NCBI GenBank assembly: GCA_037389465.1
Contig: JAZARR010000072.1
Location: 199,001-263,000 of the forward strand
Origin: Baylisascaris procyonis
Taxonomy: Eukaryota > Nematoda > Chromadorea > Rhabditida > Ascarididae
Direction: 5' to 3'
Length of the DNA: 64,000 bases
Part shown: piece after piece, positions 26,001 to 37,019 of the stretch
How the letters are laid out: each line of letters begins with the position of its first letter
Position numbering within the stretch: position 1 is the first letter of the stretch
The notes under the pieces: model-generated
What the model was told of the DNA's origin: nothing
The model's database searches: none
Seen by the model: the letters and a program-made list of their open reading frames with translations, nothing else
Made by a program: the position numbers and the translations under genes

Positions 26001-26194
26001 ATCTAGGGAAAGAGAGATGCAACATGGAGTCGAGCTATCTGCGAGCGTAATGCTCGACACCCTTCATGAGTCTTACCTTCTTTCCCTATTTCTCAACGAA
26101 TGATGAGATCACCAGCTTAGGCTCTCTGTTCATTTCAGATGTGAAGAAAGACAAGAAGGAAGAAGCAGAGGGTGAAGAAAAGAGCACCACTTAA
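1561..26194 (+). CDS. zfr: Zinc-finger RNA-binding protein ZFR orthologue (spliced, 5' end uncertain)
   Basis: This is a metazoan ZFR-family double-stranded RNA-binding protein, nuclear and linked to splicing and RNA metabolism in other animals. Proposed exons: (1561)-1627, 2737-2884, 3095-3230, 4189-4332, 4863-5075, 6342-6448, 7062-7235, 8733-8879, 9238-9363, 10104-10280, 10654-10766, 11056-11182, ~12320-12348, 12597-12691, 13292-13469, 14559-14642, 15144-15276, 15961-16069, 23047-23142, 23331-23595, 26139-26194. Nearly all junctions are GT-AG and phases agree except where noted in the findings. The product is about 900 residues, slightly shorter than vertebrate ZFR (about 1070). Order: Ala/Gln/Tyr-rich N-terminus, fingers 1 and 2, linker with the NFVGG motif, finger 3 preceded by [15 protein letters not shown], then the DZF domain with [15 protein letters not shown] and DPCEKD, ending in a [13 protein letters not shown] tail. 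Frameshifts lie at 16016-16020 and about 23510-23530, and one DZF segment is missing. Identity is near certain; exon 1 and exon 13 are provisional. Confidence 0.92.
6342..7235 (+). other. zfr: ZFR zinc fingers 1 and 2 (exons 6-7)
   Basis: Finger 1 ([12 protein letters not shown] / [11 protein letters not shown]) is split by a phase-0 intron between its Cys pair and His pair. Finger 2 ([12 protein letters not shown]...HIRGSKH) lies wholly in exon 7. Both are C-x2-C...H-x5-H, the spacing of JAZ/U1-type fingers that bind double-stranded RNA. Clean acceptors are at 6340-6341 and 7060-7061 and donors at 6449 and 7236. Confidence 0.9.
8733..10280 (+). other. zfr: ZFR linker and zinc finger 3 (exons 8-10)
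   Basis: Exon 8 opens with [12 protein letters not shown], matching the KLGKP linker of the family. Exon 9 carries VNFVGGQKV. Exon 10 encodes [15 protein letters not shown] and finger 3, [20 protein letters not shown] followed by RKH. All three exons are phase 0 at both ends. The exon 9 donor (GTTAGA, 9364) is weak but places the junction sensibly. Confidence 0.88.
11626..11990 (+). mobile_element. SL1-headed retrocopy fossil in a ZFR intron
   Basis: Positions 11626-11647 match nematode SL1 at 21 of 22 bases (GGC instead of GGT at the start, then TTAATTACCCAAGTTTGAG). The bases after it (GTGTCGGGCG) do not resemble the SL RNA intron (GTAAAC...) and no Sm site is visible, so this is not an SL RNA gene. 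A reverse-transcribed trans-spliced RNA is the simplest reading. GGTGTCGGGCGA just after the leader is matched in inverse near 11966-11983 (TCGCCCGACACC). No protein was recognised in it. Confidence 0.6.
16400..16612 (-). repeat. Copy A 3' LTR
   Basis: It is near identical in plan to 22684-22896 and to the two copy B LTRs. It starts TGTCGCGCTC and ends CACTTCGACA on the plus strand. Several substitutions separate it from the 5' LTR (for example GGTCCCCGATTG against GGTCCCCGAATG), so the insertion is not recent. Confidence 0.92.
16613..17500 (-). pseudogene. Copy A DUF5641 and truncated env-like region
   Basis: A DUF5641 domain (integrase C-terminal, [20 protein letters not shown], about 17200-17290) is followed by the signal/membrane segment [17 protein letters not shown] and the Cys-containing start of an env-like protein ([17 protein letters not shown]). 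The sequence then jumps at about 16673-16690 to the extreme 3' end of the region, so most of the env-like ORF is deleted relative to copy B. Confidence 0.8.
17500..20545 (-). pseudogene. Copy A pol: RT, RNase H, integrase
   Basis: RT pieces run from about 20380 to 19300 with YVDN at 19605-19616 in place of YVDD. In-frame TAG (19313-19315) and TGA (19247-19249) separate RT from RNase H ([20 protein letters not shown], 18914-19237). The peptidase A17/integrase part covers 17800-18900, with [20 protein letters not shown] as zinc-binding motif. The segment is split over several frames and cannot be translated as one protein. Confidence 0.85.
20633..22600 (-). pseudogene. Copy A gag and protease region
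   Basis: The best-preserved part (21853-22536) is a BEL/Pao gag: [20 protein letters not shown] and [17 protein letters not shown] are DUF1759 hallmarks. Further left are zinc-knuckle remnants ([16 protein letters not shown] near 21220) and a DUF1758 aspartic-protease stretch ([17 protein letters not shown], about 20800-20850) in which DSG is replaced by EQG. Several frameshifts break it, including one at the start codon. Confidence 0.85.
22684..22896 (-). repeat. Copy A 5' LTR
   Basis: This is the partner of 16400-16612. On the minus strand it begins TGTCGAAGTGATC, so transcription would run leftward. The 3' flank on the plus strand starts with the target duplication AGGCG. Confidence 0.92.
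23596..26138 (+). other. Last ZFR intron, nothing recognised
   Basis: This 2.5-kb GT-AG intron (donor GTGAGG, acceptor CATTTCAG) holds no repeat or gene that I recognise. A 12-base poly-G run lies at 24888-24899. Short ORFs on both strands have no family features. Confidence 0.6.
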
Positions 26195-26408
26195 GGGATC
26201 TGTTGTATGTGTGGCGGCTGGCTGGCGTCTCTATGTTCTATTGGGAGTGTTTACTGTATGGGGCTGCCTTAGTATTTCAATTCCACTCCCGTTCCTCTAT
26301 TCCCATCCAACTTACCCCCATTCTCCATTCCTCATAGAGAGTGCCGTTTAATTTCATTTCGATTATGTTAAATGAATGGGCAAATCTTCATATAGTGCAA
26401 TCAAGTCA

Positions 26409-26414
26409 AATAAA
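26409..26414 (+). promoter_or_regulatory. Likely ZFR polyadenylation signal
   Basis: A canonical AATAAA lies 215 bases after the ZFR stop codon (26192-26194), a plausible 3' UTR length. Confidence 0.6.
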
Positions 26415-29400
26415 CTCGTTAGGGGAATGAAAATATGAAGGTTTTTCTTTGAAGTGGCATATGAACATTGCTGTCCGTGGTGAGCCTTCCAACGACCGAC
26501 CCGTACAACAGTTCTGAGTGCAGGCCTCTTTCCCTGTTTACTACATTTGCAGTACTCCGGACATTGTTTACTTCACGCACATCGTCTTTTGTAATCTGCT
26601 GCCTGTTCTGGACACCTATCAGCGCAAAACCTCATGAGAAGTTAGAGGTTGTTCCTACTAAAGGATGATTGTTATGGATGGTACTTTCAAACTTTTTGCA
26701 CAGGTGGGCCGTCTCGCACTAAGGAATTGGTGATGAGTAGCGGTGGGCGTCCAGGGTTTATTGTTTAAGTCGGGTGGTATTTAAGAATATTGTGCAAATG
26801 TATAATTGATTTCAACTTCTAAGGTGAGTGGTATGTGCTGAGAGTGTTGTCTACATGATGGCAGCCAGTTGCTGTATGGCTCTAAGTGGATTTGTTTTTC
26901 ATGTCTCCCTACCAAACGGCTCTCTGTATGTATCTCTGTCCATTATTTGCGTATGTTTTGTATTTGCATCGGAAGGTCTGGCACTTTGCTCTTACTACTT
27001 GCATCTTGAATATACCGTGTTCGGTTTTCGCGTAGCTCCATTTTCATTGTTGCAAGGTAAGGGACGGGGAATATTTATTTAGCAAAAGCCATATCGGTCA
27101 GGTTATTGGTAGGGGCGACGTTTGTCTCTCATCCTGATACATCTTACAGGTTTGTCCTAATAGAAAGCAATTTCACTGCTTCTTCGTTTATTGCCATCTT
27201 TGATGAATAGTTTCAAGTAAGTTTGGAAAATGTTAAATGCGGGCCTTAGAGAAACCAGGTGGGGTAATTGAAAGTGAGCGATGCGACGCAGAATTTTCCC
27301 AGAATTGGTTTTGAAGGACATTGAGTTGTTTGTCGATATCTTTTCTTCCTTAACTTGGCTCCTTTGTTAGACTGGTTTGGCAGATATGTATGCTTACACT
27401 GGCATAGGGCTGTCTTTTTGAGTGCGACTGCTAACCATCGTTGTTCATAGTTATTTTTGGCGATGGTGGAAGGGAGCTTTGCATGGTTTTCGTTATCCTC
27501 TTCGAAATGGCATCTGCTATCAATGAGTGGATCGCTTAATTCAACTTATTTTGTTATTGACAGCCGGAGTAATCATGACTTCATTGCTCGAGAAGTAAAT
27601 AAGTAATTGCTATGCTATACCATGAAATTTGTTGCCTTCGGATTTCTACGGATATCAACACTGGGAGAAATGACTGGCCGTTAGTTTATTATATTATCTC
27701 ATTGGGCGCTGATGGTAGTGTTTTGCCCCCTTTTATTTCATCGATGGTTAGCGTATTCACAATTTGTCTGTTTTTAAGTGTTGTTTTGAATCCTGGTGTG
27801 AACCGCTCATGGTGATATGTTATGCTCCTTCATGCTGTCACGAGAGAGGAAGAAACAACAATTGTCAATGAATGAATTAGACAAAACATAAGGGATAAGC
27901 TGTTGATGGGTCATTTTTGCGTGAACTTTTTGGCAAAAGGTAAGAGGATTATGTTGTTATTCAAGCTTTCCGGTTCAAATTGTTGTAAGGTAGGTGGTCT
28001 CATGTCTTCTTAAAAAATTCTTTCTAGCCTAAGAGCATTAGAGAGCGCAGGAAGAATAACTGGCATATAGTGAGAATAGTTGGTTTTTTAGATTTATGTG
28101 CAGTGGAGCGAGAGAAATCCATAGATGCGCCTCGATTTGTTGTGTTCCTTTTTTTTCGAGTTATCTTCTATCTTGTTTGGATGATCTTATTATTGAAAGC
28201 TAATGTAAACCTCCCATCTTTTGTTGTAATAAAAGGCTCCTAAAGTTTTTTATTGTTGATGTTAGGCTAAATGAAGAATGCTTTGATGGCTGGCGGAAAG
28301 TTAACGCCTCTCGTTTCCTTTGCCCATATATTCATTGTAATAGAGGAGATATATCGCAATCCGAAGGTCCTTCCTTCAGAGTTCAATCAGGTACATAGTA
28401 GGTAGCGAGTGTTTAGCGTAATATGCCCAGGAGATATAGGTTAGAATAGCAACAGAAGATGTTCAACATGCATTTATCATGGTTCGCTATGGGTTTAAAT
28501 ATATCTCCCACGACCATTACGAGAGTGGTCCGAGATCGTTGTGACCACCTTGGTGTCGGAGAAAAGGGTTACAATGTGCCTGACCTGATAGAAGAAGTGA
28601 CAATGTTTAGAGCATTATCAGAAAATACGCGCATACAATCAGAAAAGGGCATAGACTGCAGATGTCAGTGGATTCCGCGCTGTTTCATCTTGCTGGAGTT
28701 GCGCCACCTCTCCTAGCTTTCGATGTCCCGCTTTCTCCGTGTGTCGCTCTACAAGAAACTATAAAGATTGCTGTGAATGCTAATACGGAATGGTTCATGG
28801 AACACTACTTTGAACCCTGCAAGATGAGGATACCAGTAGTTCTGCTTTGGAGGCCAGTATAGCGGTTACTAGGAAGGCTGGGGAAGGTGTCTTAAAGACT
28901 AGCGCAAGAGATATTAGCAATCTACCAAGGAGCAAGTCTCGAGGTACCTGCAGTAGACACTGCAGAGACTAGTCTGGAGATGATTGGATCTATTTCGATG
29001 ATGGCATGGTTTCATTTTGGTGTGGGTTGGTGACTGTGGATTCGCTAGCTTACGCAGGCGTAGCTCTGTGATTCCGGATTTAAGGATGTCAGAAGATCCA
29101 GGCAAGAAGACATCCTCGCAGTTGTGCAGAAGCATGGTGTTACCTTCAGTAGGTAATGTAAGTACAAATTTGCAAAGACACTTAAAAAAGGCTAGCGAGC
29201 AATAAGATTAAAAATATCTATTCATCACTAAAGAGAGTAAAAGATGAATGAAAACTAAGAATCTTACGATTACAAGTATCAAGGTGATATTCGCTAATTT
29301 CCATACAATCTGCGCTGAAATATTGGGAAAGGTTTTTAATGTCGGTTCCTAATGGTGCACAACATTTACTGCCGGAATGAATGCATAATGCATGTCGGAT

Positions 29401-29976
29401 AGTTGGAATAAATCATAAAAACATCAAAAATAATCGTGGACGTGAGAATTCGGTTGTCAATGAATCTGGGATGTGTGATGCTTCATCTTCCTGCAAGTGA
29501 GGAAGCATACCGCTAATCATATGGAGGTCAGATACGAACATAGTTAGATGGGGAGGCAAAGAAAGTAGTGTTTGTTAGTGACGTCTTTCTTCATTTCATT
29601 CAGTTAACGCACTATGGAATGAATTTTCAAAGAAAGATTGATAATTTTATTGATGAGATTAGAGGTCATTCTATTTTTTTAAACAAATAGACAATAATGA
29701 AATATATTTTCCTATGAGAGTAGAAGTAGATGCACTCAGTCTTCCTTTTTTCATCTGAAAAACACAAATTGATTTACTGAGTTATATTTCGAAAAAAGCT
29801 TAGGCTCGCTGATGTGATAAATAAGAGTGCAGCATTTTTCATTGTTTTTCCTGGCAAGAGACTCGTCATGGTCTGCGTGACATCTTCAGGGAAACGTTGT
29901 GCCGAAACAAAGAATACCTGATTCGCACTTCTCGTTTCACGCCATATAAACAACAATTTTAAGTGACAGCATTTAC

Positions 29977-29977
<1 letters not shown>
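26415..29977. other. Intergenic DNA, no firm gene
   Basis: This region is AT-rich with only short ORFs. One at 28459-28716 contains a helix-turn-helix-like stretch (LSWFAMGLNISPTTITRVVR) that could be a relic of a Tc1/mariner-type transposase. No DDE motifs could be placed, so I do not call it. Confidence 0.4.

Positions 29978-30012
<35 letters not shown>
29978..30012. repeat. (TA)n microsatellite
   Basis: A pure TA tract within ACATTATATA...TATAATGT, so its flanks are also inverted copies of each other. Confidence 0.95.
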
Positions 30013-30014
<2 letters not shown>

Positions 30015-30373
30015 GTATATATAATGTACATACTTGTTCGTCTGCAGTTTTTGCTTGATAAGAGCGAAGCATGAGGAAATAAGATGCATTTATTGTTGCA
30101 TTCCAGGTGTATATCGTTGATGAGGAACGAAACAAAAGTTCTTAATGAGAAAAACAATAAAAACAGCCAGAACGAGTAGTGGTTTAGTAATATCTATGAC
30201 GAACAGCCACATTCGAATATGATAACAGCATTGATTGTTCAAATCACCACGGCATCTGTCGTAATAGTCAACGATTTCTCTGAAATTCCACAATTTTTTC
30301 GTTTGTTTATTGGAAAAATGTTTCTTGTAAATTTTAAATATAAATATATATGTACATATATGTATATTTATAA

Positions 30374-30377
<4 letters not shown>

Positions 30378-30411
<34 letters not shown>
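30378..30411. repeat. (TA)n microsatellite
   Basis: An uninterrupted TA tract following AT-rich TATATGTATATTTATAAA. Confidence 0.95.
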
Positions 30412-30414
<3 letters not shown>

Positions 30415-31199
30415 TTTATAGAGGACATGGACTGCAGTTAAAAACGTATGAGCGTAGCGAGACCTGGGCACATCGTTTCAAGCAGTTTCGAAGGACAGCA
30501 TAAATATTCTATACGTTTGTTCAGCTGGTCATCCTGAAAAAAAGTGACGTATTTCAAGAAAATCTGGTAATTGTTCCGTACATAAGATCTCTAAGAAAAA
30601 TTAGAATACAAGTAAATTAAGAACACAAAGGCAACACGATCTATCTTTGCTGGGAAAGGAGCGATAAGAAAAGTGCCGTTCGAATTATTCCCCTTCCGCT
30701 CCTTTTCTTACCATTCAGCACAGCCGCATTTCAAGTAATTAGCTATGGTAACGGTCTGAAGTGCGCAAATTTGCGTTCATTGGCGTGTAATTCTTCTCAT
30801 TTAAGAGATTTTAGGATTCCCTACAGCTAAATCGTCATTGCGGCTTCCTCCATTGCTTCACCAGCTATAAAACCTTCATGTATAAAACAGAATCTATATT
30901 TATTACTTTGGTAATTGATGATGTTGTCGACTATATATATAATTTTTTGGAGGATTGGTACGCTGTACCCGGAGGCGCAATGGTCTTATTAACTCTACGA
31001 TACTGCTTCTCTTTCTATAGTATACGATATCCTTCAACGTTTTCCTTATATAATCAGCGGAAATTTTTGGTCGTTTATGGGTGCACTGAAGGCATTAATG
31101 ATTAACGCGGGGAGGATGATTAATCAATGATGCGGATAAATAACCAATCTCTTTTGATCATGAGTAATTACGCTGTTGTTTCGCAGACGCATGATCGAT
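30412..31199. other. Intergenic, nothing recognised
   Basis: About 790 bases, AT-rich, with no domain or repeat match to the rest of the window. Confidence 0.5.
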
Positions 31200-31405
31200 A
31201 GATGTATTAGTATAATACTTTTTGGTTATGACCGTGTAACGCGTCGAGTACAGATGGAATACTAATTTATGCTGATGTTTTGGCTCTTTGAGCCATAATC
31301 ATAGCACACCAAGCTGAAATTCATCATAAAAAATATACTTTTTACGTTTAGAGGAGTTGCATCGGGTTTCAGGCAGACGAATATAAATGCTTGTGCAGGA
31401 GGTGA

Positions 31406-31406
31406 G

Positions 31407-31474
<68 letters not shown>
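31406..31474. repeat. (TA)n microsatellite
   Basis: A TA tract with a single CA interruption. It joins the left inverted arm to the SINE. Confidence 0.95.
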
Positions 31475-31476
<2 letters not shown>

Positions 31477-31710
31477 GAGTGTTTTTGATAGCCAATGAAA
31501 ACTTGTCCGCAGACGGGGAGGAACCCGCGACCTCTCGCTTGCCGGGCGAGTGCTCTACCACTGAGCTACCGCGGACGTTTTCACTAGTCATCAACCTCGT
31601 GTTATGAACTCCCGTCAGTTCATGTGCGTACATTATACGACACTCCGGTGGGCGCATTACGCCATGCACCAGAATTGAACCGACATTGGGCAGACATGGA
31701 TATGTATGTT
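31475..31710 (-). repeat. tRNA-derived SINE copy (minus strand)
   Basis: The tRNA-like body at 31506-31575 (minus strand) folds as a 70-nt cloverleaf: acceptor TCCGCGG/CTGCGGA, D arm GCTC/GAGC, anticodon arm CTCGC/GCGAG with loop CCGGCAA. A perfect A box (TAGCTCAGTGG) and a near B box (GGTTCCTCCCC) are visible. The anticodon would be GGC (Ala), but position 33 is C rather than U and the T loop has 6 bases, so a working tRNA is unlikely. The head (31600-31700) matches the copies at 40.6 and 44.1 kb. Confidence 0.85.
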
Positions 31711-31800
31711 GGATGTTTTTGAGTTTTGAGCCAACTGAAGTCCGGCTCAGAAGCCGGACTTCAGTTGCCGGACTTCAGTTGGCTCAAAACTCAAAAACAT

Positions 31801-31802
<2 letters not shown>
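31711..31802. repeat. Perfect 35-bp inverted repeat (SINE tail hairpin)
   Basis: GGATGTTTTTGAG...AAGTCCGG at 31711-31745 is the exact reverse complement of 31768-31802, with a 22-bp spacer that repeats part of the arm. Both arms are the SINE tail sequence, here joined head to head. Confidence 0.93.

Positions 31803-31850
<48 letters not shown>
31803..31850. repeat. (TA)n microsatellite
   Basis: A pure TA tract between the SINE hairpin and the left Penelope-like arm. Confidence 0.95.
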
Positions 31851-31851
<1 letters not shown>

Positions 31852-32169
31852 CGGTAGAAATGAGAAGGAAAGAAGGAGAAAAAATTGGAATCAGAGTTCG
31901 CGAGTGAAAAGATTGATGAGGTAGGATAATTGGACACAGCCGTTAATCTGTTGTTTTATAGAGCTTATGATGTGGGCTTCCCTTATCTTGAGGATTAGCG
32001 TGCCTTTGCCACAAGCAAGTATTTCGAGCACAATCTTGGTAGCGGCAAGGTTATGGACTTCGGCAACATGCTTGGCGATTGGGCACGCGCATATGATCGA
32101 GATAGTGGTGATGACAGCTTAACACGTGCTCTCTAATGCGCTCGTGCAGGAAGCGGCCCGTTTCGCAAA
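31851..32169 (-). pseudogene. Penelope-like element 3' fragment, inverted arm
   Basis: This stretch is the diverged reverse complement of 32654-32942 (for example GCGCTCGTGCAGGAAGCGGC against its complement at 32663-32682). It therefore carries the end of a GIY-YIG domain and 3' UTR on the minus strand, with indels that destroy the frame. Confidence 0.75.
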
Positions 32170-32531
32170 CACAGAAAGGAGGGGGGTAGCATTTAGTTTA
32201 AGAAGGAGTTGGTGCTTATTGAGAAGGAGGGAAATTCGTCAGTAAAGCTGTCGCATATGTAGGGAATGGAAAGGGAAACTTGGGCATTACGCTCGTGTTC
32301 AGTACGATGTCTACGTTGTCGAAGAGAGGGGCGTCGAGATGTTGTTGTTTGTGGTAGGATGAGAAGTCAAAGGTTCGTTTTGCGCTTTCACCAAGCTAAC
32401 CAACACCCCGCTACCTCCGACAACAATGTTTCTGTCGCAAGTTTTCATGTTACAACCTCTACACTAATGTTTCCCGGGATACTACTCTAACTCCCACATA
32501 CTCCGACAAATTCCTGTCCGCAGCCGACTAT

Positions 32532-32897
32532 ATGATCGTCTATACTACAACCCATCTAAATGTTATTTGTCCCACTGACAGTCTACGTAACTGTTGCATG
32601 AAGGATGTTGTCTATTCTATTCGTTGCTGTGCATGCGATTCTTTCTATATTGACGAAACGGGCCGCTTCCTGCACGAGCGCATTAGAGAGCACGTATTAA
32701 GCATGCCATCACCACTATCTCGATCACATGCTGCATGCCCAATGGCCAAGCATGTCGCCGAGGTCCACAACCTTGAGGCTGTTAACATTGGGGTCGAAAT
32801 ACCTGTTCGTGGCAAAGGCACACCCCCTCTAAAACCACAGATTAACGGCTGCGTCGAATTATCCAACCTCACCAATCTTTTCGCTCGCGAACTCTGA
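32532..32897 (+). pseudogene. Penelope-like element GIY-YIG endonuclease fragment
   Basis: The C-terminal endonuclease domain of a Penelope-like retroelement. VVYSIRC, CDSFYIDETGR and LHERIREH match the family pattern VY.I.C...YIGETGR...RI.EH. The conserved Gly of YIG is replaced by Asp. No reverse transcriptase precedes it, so it is a 5'-truncated fragment. It ends at a (TA)n tract, as does its inverted partner. Confidence 0.75.
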
Positions 32898-32938
32898 CTC
32901 CAATTTTTTCTCCTTCTTCTTTCTTTCTGATTTCCACC

Positions 32939-32941
<3 letters not shown>

Positions 32942-33007
<66 letters not shown>
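32942..33007. repeat. (TA)n microsatellite
   Basis: A 66-bp TA tract between the Penelope-like fragment and the LINE 5' end. Confidence 0.95.
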
Positions 33008-33009
<2 letters not shown>

Positions 33010-36000
33010 AGTGTGCTCAGTTAGGAGCCATCTGGCGCGTCCCCAAGTTGCGGATCGGGGAACGGCCGTCAGTACGACGGTTAGTTGCGAATATATTGAA
33101 TAAGCGACCGCGGACAGTCTAGTGGCGAATCCAACAGGGTGTGGCTGGAGTTAACGGTGGCACGCCAACGCCTAAAAATTGTCACAATATCCAATGACAG
33201 TTTCGTGTCATGGCGAATACGGTCCGCCGAAAAAGACCGCCGCCACTACTGGCTTGTAGGTACTTCGTGAAAGAACAAAGGCTAGGGGAAAGGAACTCCG
33301 AATCATGATAAATAGCACCTGCAGTGGGCTACGATTGTGTATCGGAAGGGCAGTTTTGTATGGTCAATCTGGCCTCATTTCTGGCCTTACTGTTGCGCAC
33401 GCACTGCTCAGACTACACGTATCGATCTTCGTGCCTGTAGCCAACGAGCTTTGGGTGAAGAGAGAGTGGAAGCTGTCTCACAATCATCTCTCACTTAATA
33501 TCAATTCACTGTGACGGTATAACTCCGGTGAAAACGTTGTGCGAAGCCCTGCGGCGACAGGCAAATGGCGACGGGTACAGGGGGCACTGGAAGTACCTAG
33601 TCACGACCCTGCACGCAGGCGGCTCAGGTGTGATGTCCGCTTCTTGACGAACAGGAACTACCTCAAAATTCGTGTCCTGCCTGGGTGGTAGAGCAGCCCT
33701 ATTTAGGAACGCACAGCTCCCTTCGGATGAACAAAGGAATATAAAAGGTTTCGTAAACATTGCTAGTTCCAAATCCTTCATCAAGCATACCGCGGCTTGC
33801 TGAATACCTACCCGTGCTGTCGAAAAACAAAGTGGTGCAAACCTCAACCAATCCGTTTGGCAACGTGGAAGTGCGCACAGTATTGGATAGCGGTGATCGC
33901 CACGAGGGAAGAATAGCCATAATCGCCCGAGATCTTGCCAGATATCGCATAGACATCGCAGCACTTTGCGAAACTAAAATCTCTGGTAGATCGCAGTTCT
34001 CAGAAGAAGGTGGAGGATATACGTTCTTTTGCATTGGACAACCTGAAGGTGCACCCAGGCAAGGTGGAGTCGGATTTGCCATTAGGAACGCGATCGTTAA
34101 AACGCTGTGCTCTTCAAAAGTAGCTATTACGCCACGACACATGAGCCTCGAACTCCCGCTGTCCCATGGTCGCAGAGCCACTCCCCTCTCGGTATAGCAC
34201 TAACCTTTCTCGCATCAGACGACTCCAAGAAAGAGTTCTATGCCGAACTGGATAGGATAATCTCCAAAACTTCCTACAGAAAGCAACTATTTATTCTGGG
34301 AGACTTCAATGCTGTGAATTCGCCACATGGAGCCGAGTGCTCGGGCATCAAGGGGTTGGTAATGCCAACTCAAACGGTACAATGCTTCTCGAACTATGTA
34401 CAAAACATGAACTGGTCATAAGTAGCACAGTCTTTCAACAAGCAAATAAGTTCAAAAACACGTGGATGCATCCCAGGTCGAAACACTGGTACATGCTCGA
34501 CTACGTAATAACCAAGCAACGCGACTTGAAAGACGTCAAATTTACCCGAGCAATGCGTGGAAGCACGGCATGGTCGGATCATATTCTAGTTCGTGGTATT
34601 GTACGCCAATAACGACGCCTCCACAGAGGTGTCGACGAGATCTCAATGTCAACAAGCTCAATCTAAGCGCTCTAAAACGTCTGGACATTCGAACGGAGCT
34701 GGAACAAGAACTCAATGCTAGGCTGAGTGAGCTGGAGAACAACGACGGAGCCGAAGACGGCTGGAGCAACTTAAAAGATATCGTCTACAACGCCACAGCC
34801 AAAGTTGTTGGCTTCGTGAGGAAACGCAGCAAAGACTGGTTCGATGATCAGGACACTGAAATCCGAGCGCTACTGAGCAAAATGCCACCACACACTTGCA
34901 ATGGATGAATGACAAATCGTGTACCGCCAAGAAACATGCTTATAACACAGTCAGGAACGAGGCAAATGTGAGACTTCGCACAATGAAAGAACGCTGGTGG
35001 GCCAATATGGCAATCGAGCTCCAGACAGCAGCAGACCGCCATTACACGAAAGCATTCTACGACGGCCTCAAGGCAGTCTACGGTCCGAAAGATTCCGGAA
35101 ATGTTCCAGTTTATTCGAAGGACGACGGCTCTCATCTCATAACTGACCGTGAGAAGATTCTGGAACGCTGGGTAGAACACTTCCGAGCGGTGCTGAATCA
35201 AGCATCAGAGTTCGAAACAACAGTGCTCTCCGAAGTTCTTCAACGGAATGTGTCCAACCATCTGGCGTATCCTTCATCAGAACACGAGGTACTTGACGCC
35301 ATCCAATCGCTGAAAGCGGGTAAGGCGCCTGGTGCCGATGGCTTACCCAGAAAATATTCAAATACGGCGGGCGCAAACATATTCAGCGGCTCACAACTTT
35401 ATACCGGCACATATGGGAGCGTGAGGAAGTCCCGCAAGAATTCAAAGATGCGCAAATAGTTCATATTTTTAAACGCAAGGGCGATCGGGCAACCTCTGAC
35501 GATCACAGAGGCATCTCTGTCCTGTCCATCCCACGCAAGATTCTGGCAAGAGCAGTTCTCAACCGACTTACTTTGCATGTCTCCAATAACAATATCCTCC
35601 CAGAAAGAATATGGTTTCCGCGCTGGTCGCAGCACCATACACATGATATTCAGCGCTCGTCAACTGCAAGAAAAGTGTCGTGACCAAAATAAAGACCTTT
35701 TCATTGTTTTTGTTGACCTCACGAAAGCTTTCGATTCTGTCAACAGAAAGTGTTTGTGGTCACTTCTACGCAAAATTAGATGCCCAGATAAGTTCGTAAA
35801 TGTGATCCGATCGTTCCATGAAGGGATGCGCGCTCGCGTTATCGAAGAAGGCAGCATGCCGGATGAATTCGAAGTTACCAACGGAACGAAACCGGGATGT
35901 TTACTTGCTCCCTCCTGCTTGGGATCTTCTTTGCCATGATAACCTTGGTCGCATTTAAAGAGTGCAACACTGGCATACCAATTCAGTTTCGAATGGATGG

Positions 36001-37019
36001 CAACATCTTCAACCTCAAACGGTTAGAAACCAGAACAAAAGTACACACAGCAGCATCCGGGAACTCCTACATCCTTATGACCGTGCGATAATGACACATT
36101 CCTGCATGGATCTACAAGATATCATAAATCCATTAGCCACGACAGCCAACCGCTTTGGCTTGAAGGTCAGCCTGAAGAAAACCGGAGTTATGAACCGACA
36201 ATGCCCAGATCGTCAGCAGCCTACATCACATGCCGTAACAGTTGACGGATCCACTCTTCTGGTTGTCGATAACTTTACATACCCTTACAAGCTCAGCATA
36301 CAATGACGCAGAAACCTCCAGAATATTGGCGAAAGCGAGTGCCGCATTTGGCAAACTATACAAACGTCTCTGGAGCAGACATGAAGTGAAACTGAGTACT
36401 AAGGTTGCGGTATACCGTGCAGTCGTGCTAACAACACTTCTCTACGATTCCGAAACCTGGACGCTATATCGAAAAGACATCAAGAGGCTGGATCAGTTTC
36501 ATATGCTATGTTTACGCAAAATTGGGACATCAGCTGGCAACACAAAATAAGGATCACTGAAGTGCTGAAAAGGTGCAAGATAACTGGTATCGAAGCATAC
36601 ATCATGTCATCCCAACTACGTTGGGTTGGGCATGTCATTCGAATGCCGGACAGCCGCATTCCCAAGCAACTATTTCACGGACAGTTCGCCTCTGGGAAAC
36701 GGAAACGAGGACGTCAGTTGCTTCCATACAGGGATAGGGTCAAGGCAACTCTGAAAGCGTGTCAAATGGAAATGACATAGTACATAACAGAGAGCTGTGG
36801 AGGAGAGGATGCCGCGAAGGGATGCGCGATTTAAAGTATATCGAGTTCAAGCACTGGAACAGAAGAGATCGCGACGGCTATTGGGCACAAGTGTTCCGGA
36901 TCAGGGAGTACGGTTTATCTGCGATAGGTGCGACAGGACGTGTCTGTCCAGAATTGGACTCGTCTCACACATGCGCGTTCACCGTAGATGAGATCCGTTG
37001 ACTTCAACGGCTCAGTTAA

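Noticed and set aside
28459..28862. Mariner/Tc1 transposase
   Set aside because: Only a helix-turn-helix-like stretch is visible; no DDE motifs or terminal repeats were found.
31506..31575. Functional tRNA-Ala gene
   Set aside because: C33, a 6-base T loop and its embedding in a dispersed repeat with several copies argue for a SINE tRNA body, not a working tRNA.
31262..31907. ORFs with long Tyr-Ile repeats
   Set aside because: They only read through (TA)n microsatellites.
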